The notes under the pieces: generated by a model | What the model saw: the letters and a program-made list of their open reading frames with translations, nothing else | Database searches by the model: none | What the model was told of the DNA's origin: nothing | Shown: positions 21,803 to 32,372 of the stretch, piece after piece | Layout: the number at the start of each line of letters is the position of its first letter | Position numbering within the stretch: the stretch's first letter is position 1 | Translations under genes and position numbers: made by a program | NCBI GenBank assembly: GCA_025991245.1 | Contig: BQMJ01000014.1 | Location: forward strand, 223,642-287,641 | Reading direction: 5' to 3' | DNA from: Galdieria partita | Taxonomy: Eukaryota > Rhodophyta > Bangiophyceae > Galdieriales > Galdieriaceae | Length of the DNA stretch: 64,000 bases

Positions 21803-23003
21803 TCATGCGCTGTGAATGGCATGTGATTTCACCTTTGTCCTTTGATGAGAAACCAAAGAAACATAACTTCTCCATAACAATTCGGCATAAAGGACTTGTA
21901 ACATGCCATTAGGAATTGTTTGTTTGTTTTTCATTTCTTTCATAACATCAAATAAATTTCTTGCAGAGATACAGCCATGATCCAAATAAGGCTTCATCCG
22001 AAAGATAAATGTACCTTCGCTTTCCTTGCAACTATTCTTTTGATGACTCTCCAACAAAGACCAAGCCGTAGACTCTGTTATAGAGAACCCCTGAGTTCCC
22101 ATACCACTGTCTACAAGTCTTGGAATATCATCAGGAACTTGTGGCAATCTGTGGGGTGCATTAAGTGGCTGTAAGACTTTCACGTTCTTTGCCTCCTGCG
22201 AAAATTTTCTAAAGCCCATATCTGAGATTTCCACGTTTGCAAACTGGTTGGGATTGATAAGTGTGTTGCTCCAAAAACCTTCCACTTGAATTCCTTTGCT
22301 TTCAAGTTCAGTAATGGTGTCAGTTTGAAGCTGAATCTGGTCGGGTAGCTCAGCATGATTGTAATAGATCGCTTCTATTCCATATTTATGGCATATTTCC
22401 ACTAGCGAATCTGTGGAAAACTTGGGCAAGACGCAAAGGTCAGAACCAAGTTTTTGTAGTTCTGTCCTCAGTTCAACAACAGCACTCCTTGGAATTTCTT
22501 GATTCATCGCTACTAGAGGCAATACTAGACCTCCTGGGACAGATCCATTCTCAGCAGCTTTGATCAGAGCCTCGTTGTCCTGCACTCTCAGATCAGCAAA
22601 GAACCAAACAAGTATTCTTCTCGGAACCCCTCCAAAGAACCAAGGACGTTTGAAGCTACCTTGTGAAAGCTTTCAATGGAAATAGAATTTAGGCTACGTT
22701 CATAAGTAGACACAATGGAGACCTACCCTGTTCCCAATAGGTTGATCCAGGACATTCGACTCATTCCTACAGTCGTGGAGAAAACCACAGCTTGTTTTAC
22801 TCAGTTAGACTCACTCATAGTCTTATAAAACTCTCAACTCACTTGCTACGGCAATCCCGAACAAAAGGTTTAGGAGTCGACTTTCGAATAACCAATTTTG
22901 AATTGGTCTTAAGCCTTGATGATTGACAACTGGAAGCCTGAGTCATCTTTATAGTCTTCTGAGGTACTCGAAGCCAACTTGTACTACTAACAAATGCATT
23001 CAT
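21803..23003 (-). CDS. Photolyase/cryptochrome-like protein lacking most of the FAD-binding domain
   Basis: Three exons (23003-22843, 22766-22727, 22669-21803) join to 355 aa. Exon 1 encodes a Ser/Thr/Lys-rich presumptive plastid transit peptide; the first ATG is at 23003. The photolyase alpha/beta domain begins at RRILVWFFADLRVQDNEALIKAA. The linker and the start of the helical domain follow: MKPYLDHGCISARNLFDVMK, then ELLWRSYVSLV, corresponding to the ELLWRDYFRF region of photolyases. The stop comes about 20 residues later, so the bulk of the FAD pocket and DNA-binding helices (about 200 residues) is missing. It may be a natural truncated family, like plant proteins that carry only the N-terminal photolyase domain, or a 3'-truncated gene. 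DNA repair activity is unlikely. Confidence 0.8.
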
Positions 23004-23163
23004 ATTTGTCAAAAAGGAGGAAGCTGCAACTACACCAGAAACCCGCAAAATCCAACAGATGAAAATCGAGCTCTCATGAACAAATGAGACATTCCAGTGG
23101 AAGCCCGCTTGAATGAAGTCCGGTCATTACTTCCTTTGGTAGTTGCAACACCGAATAAGACCA

Positions 23164-25638
23164 ATGGTGTCAAAGAAGATTAAAAATATACCGGAGGATG
23201 TTCCTCTTAACCAATTGTTATCGCACAATTACGGGGTAAGGGCAAGAAAGTTAGTCCTTTGTTAGTTGTTAACAAAGCTGGAGAAGGACCGAAGGGACTC
23301 GTATAGGGAGGATAACGTGGTCGCTAACGTGCTCGATCGTGTAGGAAACGGAAAGAAAAACGAAAAACTCGTGCAGAAGAAGATAGGCAGAAAAAGAGAA
23401 GCTCCTCAGGAAGTCAAGGCTGCGCCCGTTATTAAGGATACACCTGACGCCAATTTTCACGACAATTCAGAAAAAAAGAAAAGGAACAAACGTGTTAAGA
23501 AAGAATCCGAACAACAAAGAGAAGAAGAGAGTGGTCTTAAACTAGAGAAAGAGGTAAATGGTAACAGCTATGCCAGTGAACTGGTCTCGCGTGCATCAGC
23601 AGTAGTTGAGAAAGTAAAGAAAGAAGGTGTTGATATTGAAAGAGAGAAACAGGATAGTGCTAGTGCACAAGGCGCCAGACGTAAAGAGAAGGATTCTTGG
23701 AAGGAAGTTGGAACTTCTGAAGAGGAAGGAGAACCTGAGGAGGAAGAAGAAGAGGATTATCGATGGTGGGGACGTGATAATCGTGAAGATGAAGATGATA
23801 CGATAAAATGGACGACCTTATCACATAATGGTGTTCTCTTTCCTCCCGAATATGTTCCTCACAACAAGCCTATTTTATACAAAGGAAAGGAAATATATCT
23901 ATCTCCCAAAGCAGAAGAAGTCGCCACATTTTTTGCACAAAAATTCGCCACAGAATATGTAAAGAAACCGCAGTTTCGTAAGAATTTTTGGGAAGATTTT
24001 CAACATCACTTGTCAAGTGATGAAAAAAAGAAATTGAAGAGTTTGGATGACATCGATTTCAGTCCTATATATCAACATCTTGAAGCACAAAAGAACGCGA
24101 AAAAAGCACTTACATCAGCAGAAAAAAAGGCAATCAGAGAAGCGGAACAGGAAAAGGTGAAGAAATATACAGTTGCCATGGTCGATGGCAAAGAAGAGAA
24201 AGTAGGAAATTTTAGAGTAGAGCCTCCAGGACTGTTTTTGGGAAGAGGCGAACATCCTCTAATGGGCAAAGTAAAGAAGAGAATAATGCCTGAAGATATT
24301 ACTATTAACATTGGAGAAGATGCTCCTGTTCCAGAATGTCCTATTCCTGGTCATCAGTAAGTACTTGTGTTTCAAATCTTGCTTTCATTAATAACAAGAT
24401 TAAATATTTTAGATGGGGTCAAGTCATTCATAATAATAAGGTTACTTGGCTAGCTGGTTGGAAAGATAGTATTACTGGGGGTTATAAATATGTATGGCTC
24501 TCAGCAGGTTCACGTTTTAAGGGACAAAGTGACCAGCAGAAATATGAAAAAGCTCGGAAGTTGAAGAATCATATTGATGATATTCGTAAAGATTATACAA
24601 AGGGACTTGAGTCGGACAGTTTAGAAGAGCGCCAACGGTCCACTGCACTCTATTTCATTGACCGCTTAGCTCTGAGAGTTGGGAACGAAAAGGACGAAGA
24701 TGAAGCGGATACTGTTGGTTGTTGCTCTTTGAGGGTCGAACATATTACATTGCGTGATCCAAATGTCGTTGAATTCGACTTTCTTGGTAAGGTAAGTTAT
24801 ATTAGTTCTTGATGCTTTTTGTTTTGAAATATACAAGGACTCCATACGTTATGTAAATACTGTCACTGTTGATCGTCCTGTTTTTCACAATCTCAAAGAG
24901 TTTATTCGAAACAAGAAACCTCAAGATGAAATTTTCGATAAGTTAACAGTGCAGGGTTTGAATGATCATCTGAAAACGTTGATGCCTGGTCTCTCTGCGA
25001 AAGTGTTTCGTACTTACAATGCATCGATTACCTTGGATCGGTTACTGAATGAACGCAGATTTGATTCAGAAGACTTGAATAACAAACTTACTTTCTACAA
25101 TCAAGCGAACAAGGAAGTAGCCATCCTTTGCAATCATCAACGTACTCTTCCAGTGTCACATGAGCAACAAATGCAACGTTTACAGAGCAAGTTGGATGAG
25201 GCTTTAGAGTGGCTTCATGAATTGGAACACGCTCTAAAGAAAGCGAAGCATGGCAAGAAGGACTCTGTTGAGGTTGCTCAGTATGTGAAACCTAAAGCGA
25301 ATCTTCGGAATGATATGACACAGCTTGAACGAGAAGCGGAGAAAAAACGAGTTGCCGAACTTCCTCGTGAGCGCAAAGTTCTTCAAGTGAAAGCATCCAG
25401 TCTATCAAGTAAAATAGAGAAGGCTGAACAGCGAGTGGAAAAGATTCGATTGGATATGTCGATGAAAGAAGAACTGAAAAATGTTGCTCTTGGAACGAGT
25501 AAGATAAATTACCTCGACCCGAGAATCACAGTAGCTTGGTGCAAGAAGAATCAAGTTCCCATCGAGAAAATCTTTTCAAAGACATTATTGACAAAGTTCC
25601 TTTGGTCTATGGAAAGTAGTGAAGATTTTTGTTTCTGA
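23164..25638 (+). CDS. TOP1: Eukaryotic DNA topoisomerase I (type IB)
   Basis: Nuclear enzyme that relaxes supercoils through a 3'-phosphotyrosine intermediate. Exons 23164-23235, 23278-24356, 24413-24791 and 24838-25638 join in frame to 776 aa; the introns are 42-56 bp. The N-terminal ~180 residues are a charged Lys/Glu-rich tail with likely nuclear localisation sequences. The core begins at [16 protein letters not shown], with [50 protein letters not shown] and [13 protein letters not shown] coiled-coil linker precedes the catalytic-Tyr segment [17 protein letters not shown] (Tyr about 735). All key active-site regions are present. It is the nuclear counterpart of the organellar type IA enzyme at 7017-9991. 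Confidence 0.95.
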
Positions 25639-25728
25639 TAGTGTTGTCACGAAAAATGTGAAAATGTATAAGACTGCAAGTTTATCAGTATCTATCTTTC
25701 TACATATATAATATATATATTGAACTTT

Positions 25729-26277
25729 CTATTTGTGCACCTTTCTAGTCTCGCTCAGTTCCCAACCTTCTTGTATTTGACTTTTGTGCCACGTTGGCGA
25801 TAATGAACAGGTGACTCCTTGTTGCAGCTCTATACCTTTTTGACTTTTCAAGAGAGCACTTGTGTAGCAATCCAGGTTACAAAAAAGCATATCATTCCAC
25901 TTAAAGACATCATTCAGAACTATAAGACTTTTACCACAGTTATCACACAGCAAAACTCCTGAAGTATGTTGTGAAATTTCCGATTCATCTGCAATATCCC
26001 ATGAACGTAAAGAATCTCCGTCTTCTTCGTCTTCACAGTCTTCCTGATAGCTCTCCTTTTCAACATTAAAAACATCCACACAACTCAAATTGGCAGAGTT
26101 GCAGTATTTTGCACGTTCTTGTTCTATTTCTTCCACCATATTATACAGTTTGCTTTTAAACGAGGCACTATATACATCTTCAAAGAAACTACTTGATGTG
26201 TTGCAATCTGCAGAATAACCAAAAGGTCTCTTAGGTTCAGGTACTTGCATACCATTGTCAACTTGTGTATGACACAT
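25729..26277 (-). CDS. Zinc-finger protein with one FLZ-like CxxC...CxxxC finger
   Basis: Single frame of 182 aa from the ATG at 26277, the first after an in-frame stop. Residues about 110-140 contain LCDNCGKSLIVLNDVFKW, then LFCNLDCYT. This spacing and the aromatic positions recall the plant FLZ (DUF581) finger, whose members dock to SnRK1 kinase; that function is family knowledge, not shown here. The rest is acidic and Ser-rich with a short Glu-rich helix. The gene converges on TOP1, 90 bp between stops. Alternatives are another treble-clef or LIM-like finger. A spliced upstream exon cannot be excluded. Confidence 0.55.
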   Translation of the reverse strand: MCHTQVDNGMQVPEPKRPFGYSADCNTSSSFFEDVYSASFKSKLYNMVEEIEQERAKYCNSANLSCVDVFNVEKESYQEDCEDEEDGDSLRSWDIADESEISQHTSGVLLCDNCGKSLIVLNDVFKWNDMLFCNLDCYTSALLKSQKGIELQQGVTCSLSPTWHKSQIQEGWELSETRKVHK

Positions 26278-26631
26278 TTTGTCAAGCCACTATGGACGAT
26301 CTCAACCTTCGAATCATCTAAAGAGAACGAAGATTCGATTTGACATGCGTCCGGAGTGCGCGGTACGTGCATTTTGAGTAACGCGGAGCACTGCAGGGAA
26401 CATGAATTGTCAGTTTTCATAAACTCGATAAACTTTTGTTAGAAAGAACATATGGTTAGCATTTGTCAAAAAGTGGCAGTTGAAACCAAATACACTACTG
26501 CAGTGAGACAGAAAAATGTGCTGTCTGTACAAGTACTTGTTGTTTCACGAGACGAAGGAGAACCTACGAAACTGAAAAACGACATTTATCCAAAGTAAAA
26601 TACTCCCAACCAAGTTCAGACTCAAAAGACA

Positions 26632-27033
26632 CTATTTCCCGTTTTTGAGTTGAATCCAAGCAGCAACATGTAACCCCCAAGAATACGGCACCAATAACGA
26701 GCCAAGAACGAAAAGTGGATTGATAGAAGTAACAGTTAAAGGTGAAAGCAGATTACTTTCATAAACACAGTATGAACCGACTAGTAAGCATATCACGGAC
26801 GAAATGACATAAGCAGCGGAAGGAACCTTTTCCCCGATACCCAACACAGTGGATGGAGGCACTTTGCCTGTCCAAGAAGTATCTTTCGCCACTAAAGCCC
26901 TGGAAAATCTTGCTCGAAAACGAGTATTTTGATATATTCGCAATATATTGTTTCTCTTAGTTAAAACGGAGCTTCTCTGCAAAACAGTGTTGCTGTTAGC
27001 TCCAACAATCAAAGTGTTTGGAAGGAATGCCAT
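26632..27033 (-). CDS. Putative plastid-targeted two-helix membrane protein, function unknown
   Basis: Single frame of 133 aa starting at the ATG at 27033. The first 50 residues are basic and rich in Ser, Thr and Arg with almost no acids, like a plastid transit peptide. The second half has a conserved-looking segment, WTGKVPPSTVLGIGEKVP, followed by two hydrophobic helices (AAYVISSVICLLVGSYCVY and PLFVLGSLLVPYSWGLHVA). It ends KNGK. No family is recognised. The composition suggests a thylakoid or envelope protein; that is inference. Confidence 0.6.
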   Translation of the reverse strand: MAFLPNTLIVGANSNTVLQRSSVLTKRNNILRIYQNTRFRARFSRALVAKDTSWTGKVPPSTVLGIGEKVPSAAYVISSVICLLVGSYCVYESNLLSPLTVTSINPLFVLGSLLVPYSWGLHVAAWIQLKNGK

Positions 27034-27171
27034 GATCACTATTCTCAGCTGAAATCACAATATTGTGTTGGGAGATTCTGTTGTGGTGGTGGTTTGCTCT
27101 CCACACATATACTCTTTCCATAAAAGTACAGAATGTAATATCCTGACATTTGAATAATTACTAAGTTTATT

Positions 27172-27438
27172 TCAGAAATTCATTTTAACAAAGCAAACAA
27201 TAGAAAGGACTTGTTCACACCGTTCTCTCTTGTAAATGGTCTGTATTTCGTAGTATGTAGGAAGTCCGTGAAGTTCGAATTTGCCTCCATTGTTTCCTGT
27301 AGATATTGTATTCAAACGTAAAAGTTCCTGTTGATTTCATGGATTTCAATTTCTTCTACAACCTCGTTCAAAATACTCGGAATCGTCCTGTCCAAATATT
27401 TCTGTTCTCTTTCTTCTCTTGTGGACCCTCTTTCACTC
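27172..27438 (-). CDS. Possible small spliced gene (fragmentary model)
   Basis: Two reading-frame segments join across a GT-AG intron: 27438-27377 (EEREQKYLDRTIP) and 27296-27172 (GGKFELHGLPTYYEIQTIYK, ending FVKMNF before a stop). The intron would be 80 bp. The upstream end at 27438 follows an acceptor-like CTAATAG, so at least one more exon with the start codon is missing from the model. The amino-acid composition looks protein-like, but no family is recognised. A competing plus-strand frame (27306-27521) is Phe-rich and less convincing. Treat this as a candidate only. Confidence 0.25.
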
Positions 27439-27744
27439 CTATTAGGAAGGATAGCAAGTGCAGATTAAAAGCCATGTCTTTTCGGTTTACTAGTTATGAC
27501 GAACTAGGTTTAGTCAACTAACTTAAAGACTTTTACGACACTATGACAGGAACCACTATAAGAAGACTTGTCCAATATGCAATCACAACTCGTTCAACTC
27601 AATGAAACAACAACCAATTTCCTATTTCTCAAGGTAAACACTCGCTGATAAAGTAGCTGAGAACATAGAATTGTTTGGATTCAGCAGAACAAGTAACTAT
27701 TTCTTAGCCCTCATGAGTCTCTTCATCATTGCTCGTAAACAAGG

Positions 27745-28231
27745 ATGGGACAACCTTCCCTTGACGAGGTATTCAAAAAACCCCCGAAAGACTGTTCTCA
27801 AGACTATTGTGATCCTTATGAGTTCTATGAATATGTAAGAGTTTTTATTTTTTTGTCGGACGATGATATATACTTTTTTATAGCAAAAATATTTGGATAG
27901 AGAATACAAAGTAAAGACCGAGGAGTTCATATACATAAAGGAGAAAGTCAAGGTAACAAAGTCATGCATATGTTGTTCTCGCTTTATACCTCTGTAGGAA
28001 TGTTATTATCGAGAAGGGGTAGCTCATTATAAAAATTGCCGCGAGCTTGTGGATCAGTATTGGAAAAAGCTACGTGAAGTGCGCCGTTTCTATCACGAAC
28101 ACCGTAGGATTGTTCCTGGCAAAGAATATATTCCTGTACCGAAGCCAAAAAAATCGGAAGAACTGCTTGATGATATATCTGTCGAGTTGCATAATGGTAG
28201 TGATAATGGTTTTAGTGAACAGCGGCCCTAG
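27745..28231 (+). CDS. NDUFB10: Mitochondrial complex I subunit NDUFB10 (PDSW)-like
   Basis: Accessory membrane-arm subunit of NADH:ubiquinone oxidoreductase. Exons 27745-27834, 27884-27952 and 27998-28231 join in frame to 130 aa, with 49- and 45-bp introns. The segment EKVKECYYREGVAHYKNCRELVDQYW matches the plant and animal NDUFB10 pattern, with Cys spaced as in the CHCH-like region, and is followed by a charged tail with KEYIPVPKPKK. The start at 27745 gives a DPYEFYEYQKYLDREYK region after a short Pro-rich leader. A second frame overlapping exon 1 (from 27711) was judged spurious because it does not link to the conserved exons. No cleavable presequence is evident, as usual for this subunit. 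Confidence 0.78.
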
Positions 28232-28442
28232 TTAATAATACGAGTCTTTGATATAAAGTTCAATCTCGTGAAGTTCAAACTCTAAGTTTGAGAATACAAG
28301 TTTGTTTTATTATGAAACTTTCTAGTTAAAAATACTTGTGGACACTTGACAATGAAAGATTACAGACTACCTCAAGTCTCCGTCACAAAATCTACGTATA
28401 CGATTCTTGTTGAGGAGATAAAGAAATTCGGATCGAAACCAA

Positions 28443-30129
28443 TCATTCTATATGTGACATGAAGTGAATTACAATCGAACCAAAGACAACAGTGCACAAT
28501 GCAGCGACGATCCCAATAATCCACGGAAGTCGTCTTAACCATAGCCATAGAGATTCCAGTTGATTCAACTTGATAGCTCCAATCTCACTTGACTGCAGAT
28601 CAGAATTCTGCAAGTTAGTTTTAAAGGATTCCTGATTACTCGTCCTGCTTGTCTCTTCCTGGGAAACACCATTAGTTTGCATAGATCTTGAGGGGGAATA
28701 CTCTTCGTTATCACTATCACTTTCAAGCACATGCAAAGCAGGAATGTTGTTTTCATTACCTAACAAATAATAATACTCGTTTCCGGCTCTTCTATAGAGT
28801 CCTTTACTTTTGTCTTCACTTTCTCCTTCTTGTAGTTTGTCTCCACCGGATATTCTCCATAAGACAAAACAAAGTTCAGCCAATGGCAAAAGAACAATTT
28901 GTGTTATGATCCAAACAAGGAAAATGTATTGGGTTCTCTGAATGCTTTCGATAACTCTTTCCGTATCTTGTAATATCTTGATACCTAATAATGCGTCTAT
29001 GACACCAGTGGATAACACAACTATGGCAAGAAAAGGACTCAAAGCGCCAAGTATCCGACCAAAGCTGTTCTTCCATTTCCCAAGTTGAAACAGACTATTA
29101 ACTAACTGAACAAATACCAAACATACAGAAATGAATCCAATAATATTGTGAGCAGTAGGCGTCGAATTCGTCTGTATATCCTTTGTATGATTTAACAGCA
29201 CAATAACGCCACTCAAAACGCAGCTAAAACCACCAACTTGGAAAAGAAGGGAAGCATAGAGCCACCATGTTTCCCCGATAACTGGTTGCAAATATCGTGA
29301 AGAATAAAATCCCAATGGAAGCAATAACATAAAGCCTGCAGATCCCAAACTAGCATGAGTCTTAATGAAATGAAAGGTAGGTGCAGCTTGAGAAGTTTCT
29401 GGTAAATTCTGGTCTATATTCTCTGCTTCACCGTTTAGTGGCTCGATAACTGCATTAGAAGGAATTGGAAGATCAGCAGTTGCTGAGGGAGAAGGTGAGT
29501 TTATAATACTTTCCGGAGACTGAATGGGGGACGATATGGAGTCATCTGTATTCACAGTCGGCTGTGGACCGAAGATGATGTCCGTTCGACAGTCGACCAC
29601 ATCATATTGAATGGGTACCGTTGAATACGGATCGTTCGGAAGACTTAAGGGTTCTAGCCGAAAAGGTGTTGCTCCAGGAGCCCACAAACAGCAAGGATCT
29701 CCCAATTCAACACCGTTGGATAAACCATCCCCATCGGAGTCCTTCTCACAAAGTGCTCTTGTCCAATGCAATCCCGCTTCCAAAAAGTCACGTCCAAACT
29801 GGTTCAAACCGTTCCCTGGCTCACACCATGAAGAAGGATCTTCAAGGTTTTGTCTCAAATGGCCAATAGCCTGTTATAAACGTAAGACTCAACAAGAAGC
29901 AGTACAAAAACCAACCAACCTGACAGTTACTCAGATTCAAGGAATATAGTCTGTGTCCATTTGGTATTTGTTCCAAAAATTCAAACCTTGCCTTAACTGT
30001 TTCAAATGAAAAAAAGAAGTAACCAATAATAGTAAGCGTTAGGAATATGCGTAATTTCATAACAAATGATTTGTTTACTTCAAGCAAATTGTTCGTTCTA
30101 GAAATAATGGACAGCTCAGATGGATTCAT
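28443..30129 (-). CDS. Temptin-domain / cytochrome b561-like membrane protein fusion
   Basis: Exons 30129-29920 and 29870-28443 join in phase 0 across a 50-bp intron to 545 aa. An ATG at 30060 would place the hydrophobic MKLRIFLTLTIIGYFFFSF at the very N-terminus as a signal peptide and may be the real start. A temptin-like extracellular domain follows, with FGRDFLEAGLHW and the Cys-rich CEKDSDGDGLSNGVELGDPCC. After a Pro/Ser-rich linker come at least five hydrophobic helices with His residues placed as in b561/ferric-reductase cores (FIKTHASLGSAGFML; TAHNIIGFISVCLVF), an acidic cytosolic loop and a last helix near the C-terminus. Electron transfer is inferred, not shown. Confidence 0.72.
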
Positions 30130-30702
30130 GTGTGGTAAGCTTAAGCTGAATTTCTATTTCAACCGCTGTTTCGTTGGAATCTAACGTGGACAGATCACGC
30201 CAGAAATTGTGTGACTACAAAGCGTTGCTTACTAAAGCTATGCAACGGTACAAATATTTGTAGTTTCACAAGATTATATTTTCTTAGGTGGCAAATATTA
30301 CGAGTGTTGTATAAAATTAGAGATATTTCGAAAATCATAAATATGCAAATGTAAGGTGAAAACGATTGCCAAGCTTAAATGAACTGTAATATATTACACT
30401 GATCCTCCTCAAGTTCCAAAACAACAGTTACAGACATTTCCCGATACCATTGAATACTTGTGGCTCCTTTTCAAAATAAAAAAAAAGGTCCAAAACAACC
30501 AAATAGCATAGTATGTTAGTAACCCTCGTGTCATCAATGTTTTCATGAGAATCTCTGAAGTATTAAATGGCCTATCAAAGGAATGCAAAAGTTTCAAAGA
30601 AATTCAAGCAGCAGCTTTCCAAAGCGATAGAAATGGAGCAACCGAAAGTTGTCCCATTTTGATTGTTTGTATCTTAGTTGGCTTTGTACCCTTGTCTGTC
30701 AT
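30130..30702. other. Divergent intergenic region between temptin-b561 and dihydroorotase genes
   Basis: About 570 bp between two divergent start codons. A plus-strand frame from ATG 30545 runs into the dihydroorotase start in another frame without any recognisable motif. No gene is called. It should contain both promoters. Confidence 0.35.
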
Positions 30703-31871
30703 ATGGCTAACAACTATCTCAAGATTAGACGTCCTGATGATTTCCACGTGCACTTGAGAGAAGGAAATATTCTAAAAACAGTCTTGCCGTTCACTTCGAA
30801 CGTGATGGGGAAGGCACTGATCATGCCGAATCTCAAAGAAGTAAGCGCTTGTTTGTTTGGGTGTTATCTCGCTCTAGGATTTTTAACTTAATCTTTCAAT
30901 AGCCAATTTTAAATTTATCACTTGCTGAGAAATACAGAAATGAGGTTTGCTCTTCCATACCTCCGAATTCTTCGTTCTTACCTATATTTTCCCTCTATTT
31001 GACGGAACAAACCACAGCAGACATCATCAAGGAAGCAGCACGTAGTGAGTTTGTACGAGCTTGTAAACTTTATCCAGCTGGAGCAACGACAAACTCTCTT
31101 TTCGGTGTGAGTAACTTGGAAAAGTTAGATGAAGCACTTTCAGCTATGGAAGCATACGGCCTAATTCTTTGCATACACGGAGAAAGTACGGATCAGCGAG
31201 TTGGTGTTTTCGATAGAGAAGCAACTTTCGTTGAGCATATTTTGCCAGGTTTATTGCTCAAGTATCCCAGGTATTTGAATAGTCCTATTTCTGTCGGAGA
31301 TTTCATAACTCTGTCATTTAGGTTAAAGGTCGTACTGGAACATATTTCTACCAAAGAGGCTGCGCAGTTTGTCAAAACATTTCCATCTTCTCGTTTAGCA
31401 GCAACTGTCACTTGCCATCATATGTCGTGTAACTACAATACTTTATTAGGACAGGGACTGAATCCCCATTTATATTGTTGTCCTATCTTGAAGTCAGAAG
31501 AACATCGGCAATTCATCGTAGAGACGGTTATACAGGATACTGAGGGTAAATTCTTTCTAGGAACAGATAGTGCACCGCATTTGCAAAGAGCGAAGGAGTG
31601 TTGGAGAGCAGCTGCAGGTGTTTTCTCATCTCCTGTAGCATTGCTTTGTTATACAAAGATATTTGAGGAGAACAATGCACTTGATAAGTTGGAAAAATTT
31701 GCTTCGGAAAACGGATCCTGTTTTTACAATTTGCCTTTGAACGACGATTCGATTGTATTGAAGAAGGAGCCTTATGAGGTACCCACACATATAAACTGTA
31801 TGGATGAAACTTCAAAACTTGTTCCCTTTCTTGCAGGCGAAACGTTACAGTGGAAGATAACTAATGAGTAA
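30703..31871 (+). CDS. pyrC: Dihydroorotase
   Basis: Cyclises carbamoyl-aspartate to dihydroorotate in de novo pyrimidine synthesis. Exons 30703-30840 and 30903-31871 join in phase 0 to 368 aa, the usual length of the monofunctional bacterial/plant type. Metal ligands are visible: HVH (15 and 17) in [10 protein letters not shown], the carbamylated Lys (about 101) in [12 protein letters not shown], and the His in ILCIHGEST and [10 protein letters not shown]. The Asp of FLGTDSAPH is present, and [12 protein letters not shown] closes the barrel. The start ATG gives [15 protein letters not shown] with no long presequence. The frame is open upstream but without an ATG. Confidence 0.95.
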
Positions 31872-32372
31872 AGTATTCAGCAATGATATTTTTTGGTAAA
31901 ATTTCTTGAGTACGGTGGATCGGTCTTATACTAATTTGTACTCATTCAATTGGAAGCCTTTTCTCTCTATTGTTTAAGGGGTTGTTGCAATTTGCCATCA
32001 TTCTTGTTAACAGCACTGATGGTGAAGTTGAATCTGACCGGTTAATACAGAAACATTTTGTTTTCTTGACATTTCTTGGATTATCTTTAGTCTCTAGCAG
32101 TTACGAATGAAGTCTCTTCATTTGTTTCTGTTGACTACCAAACACATTCTCCTTTCATGTGTTCTACTCTGTTGAGGAAAAGTGAATGGGAATTCTCATG
32201 CAGAACCCTCATTCCATCGATGTTACTATTGTTGGCATTTCAAGAGCCCACTGGCAGGAATTGGTTGTTGTAGAATTGTAAGTCTTCATCTGTATCCCCT
32301 TTTCACGGGTTCGTGAAGTATAAGAAAAGATGACAGAGATTGGTATATCAATGGCTGGCGCAGTTGCTGCCT
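31872..32372. other. Intergenic region, no gene recognised
   Basis: About 500 bp between the convergent dihydroorotase and Mrs2-like genes. No open frame of note, no tRNA-like fold and no repeat was found by eye. Confidence 0.35.

Noticed and set aside
27711-27839. Plus-strand frame beginning MSLFIIARKQGWDNL that overlaps NDUFB10 exon 1
   Set aside because: It does not connect by any splice site to the conserved NDUFB10 exons, whereas the frame from 27745 does.
30545-30757. Plus-strand 70-codon frame overlapping the dihydroorotase start
   Set aside because: Different frame from the enzyme, no conserved motif, and it ends inside the enzyme exon.
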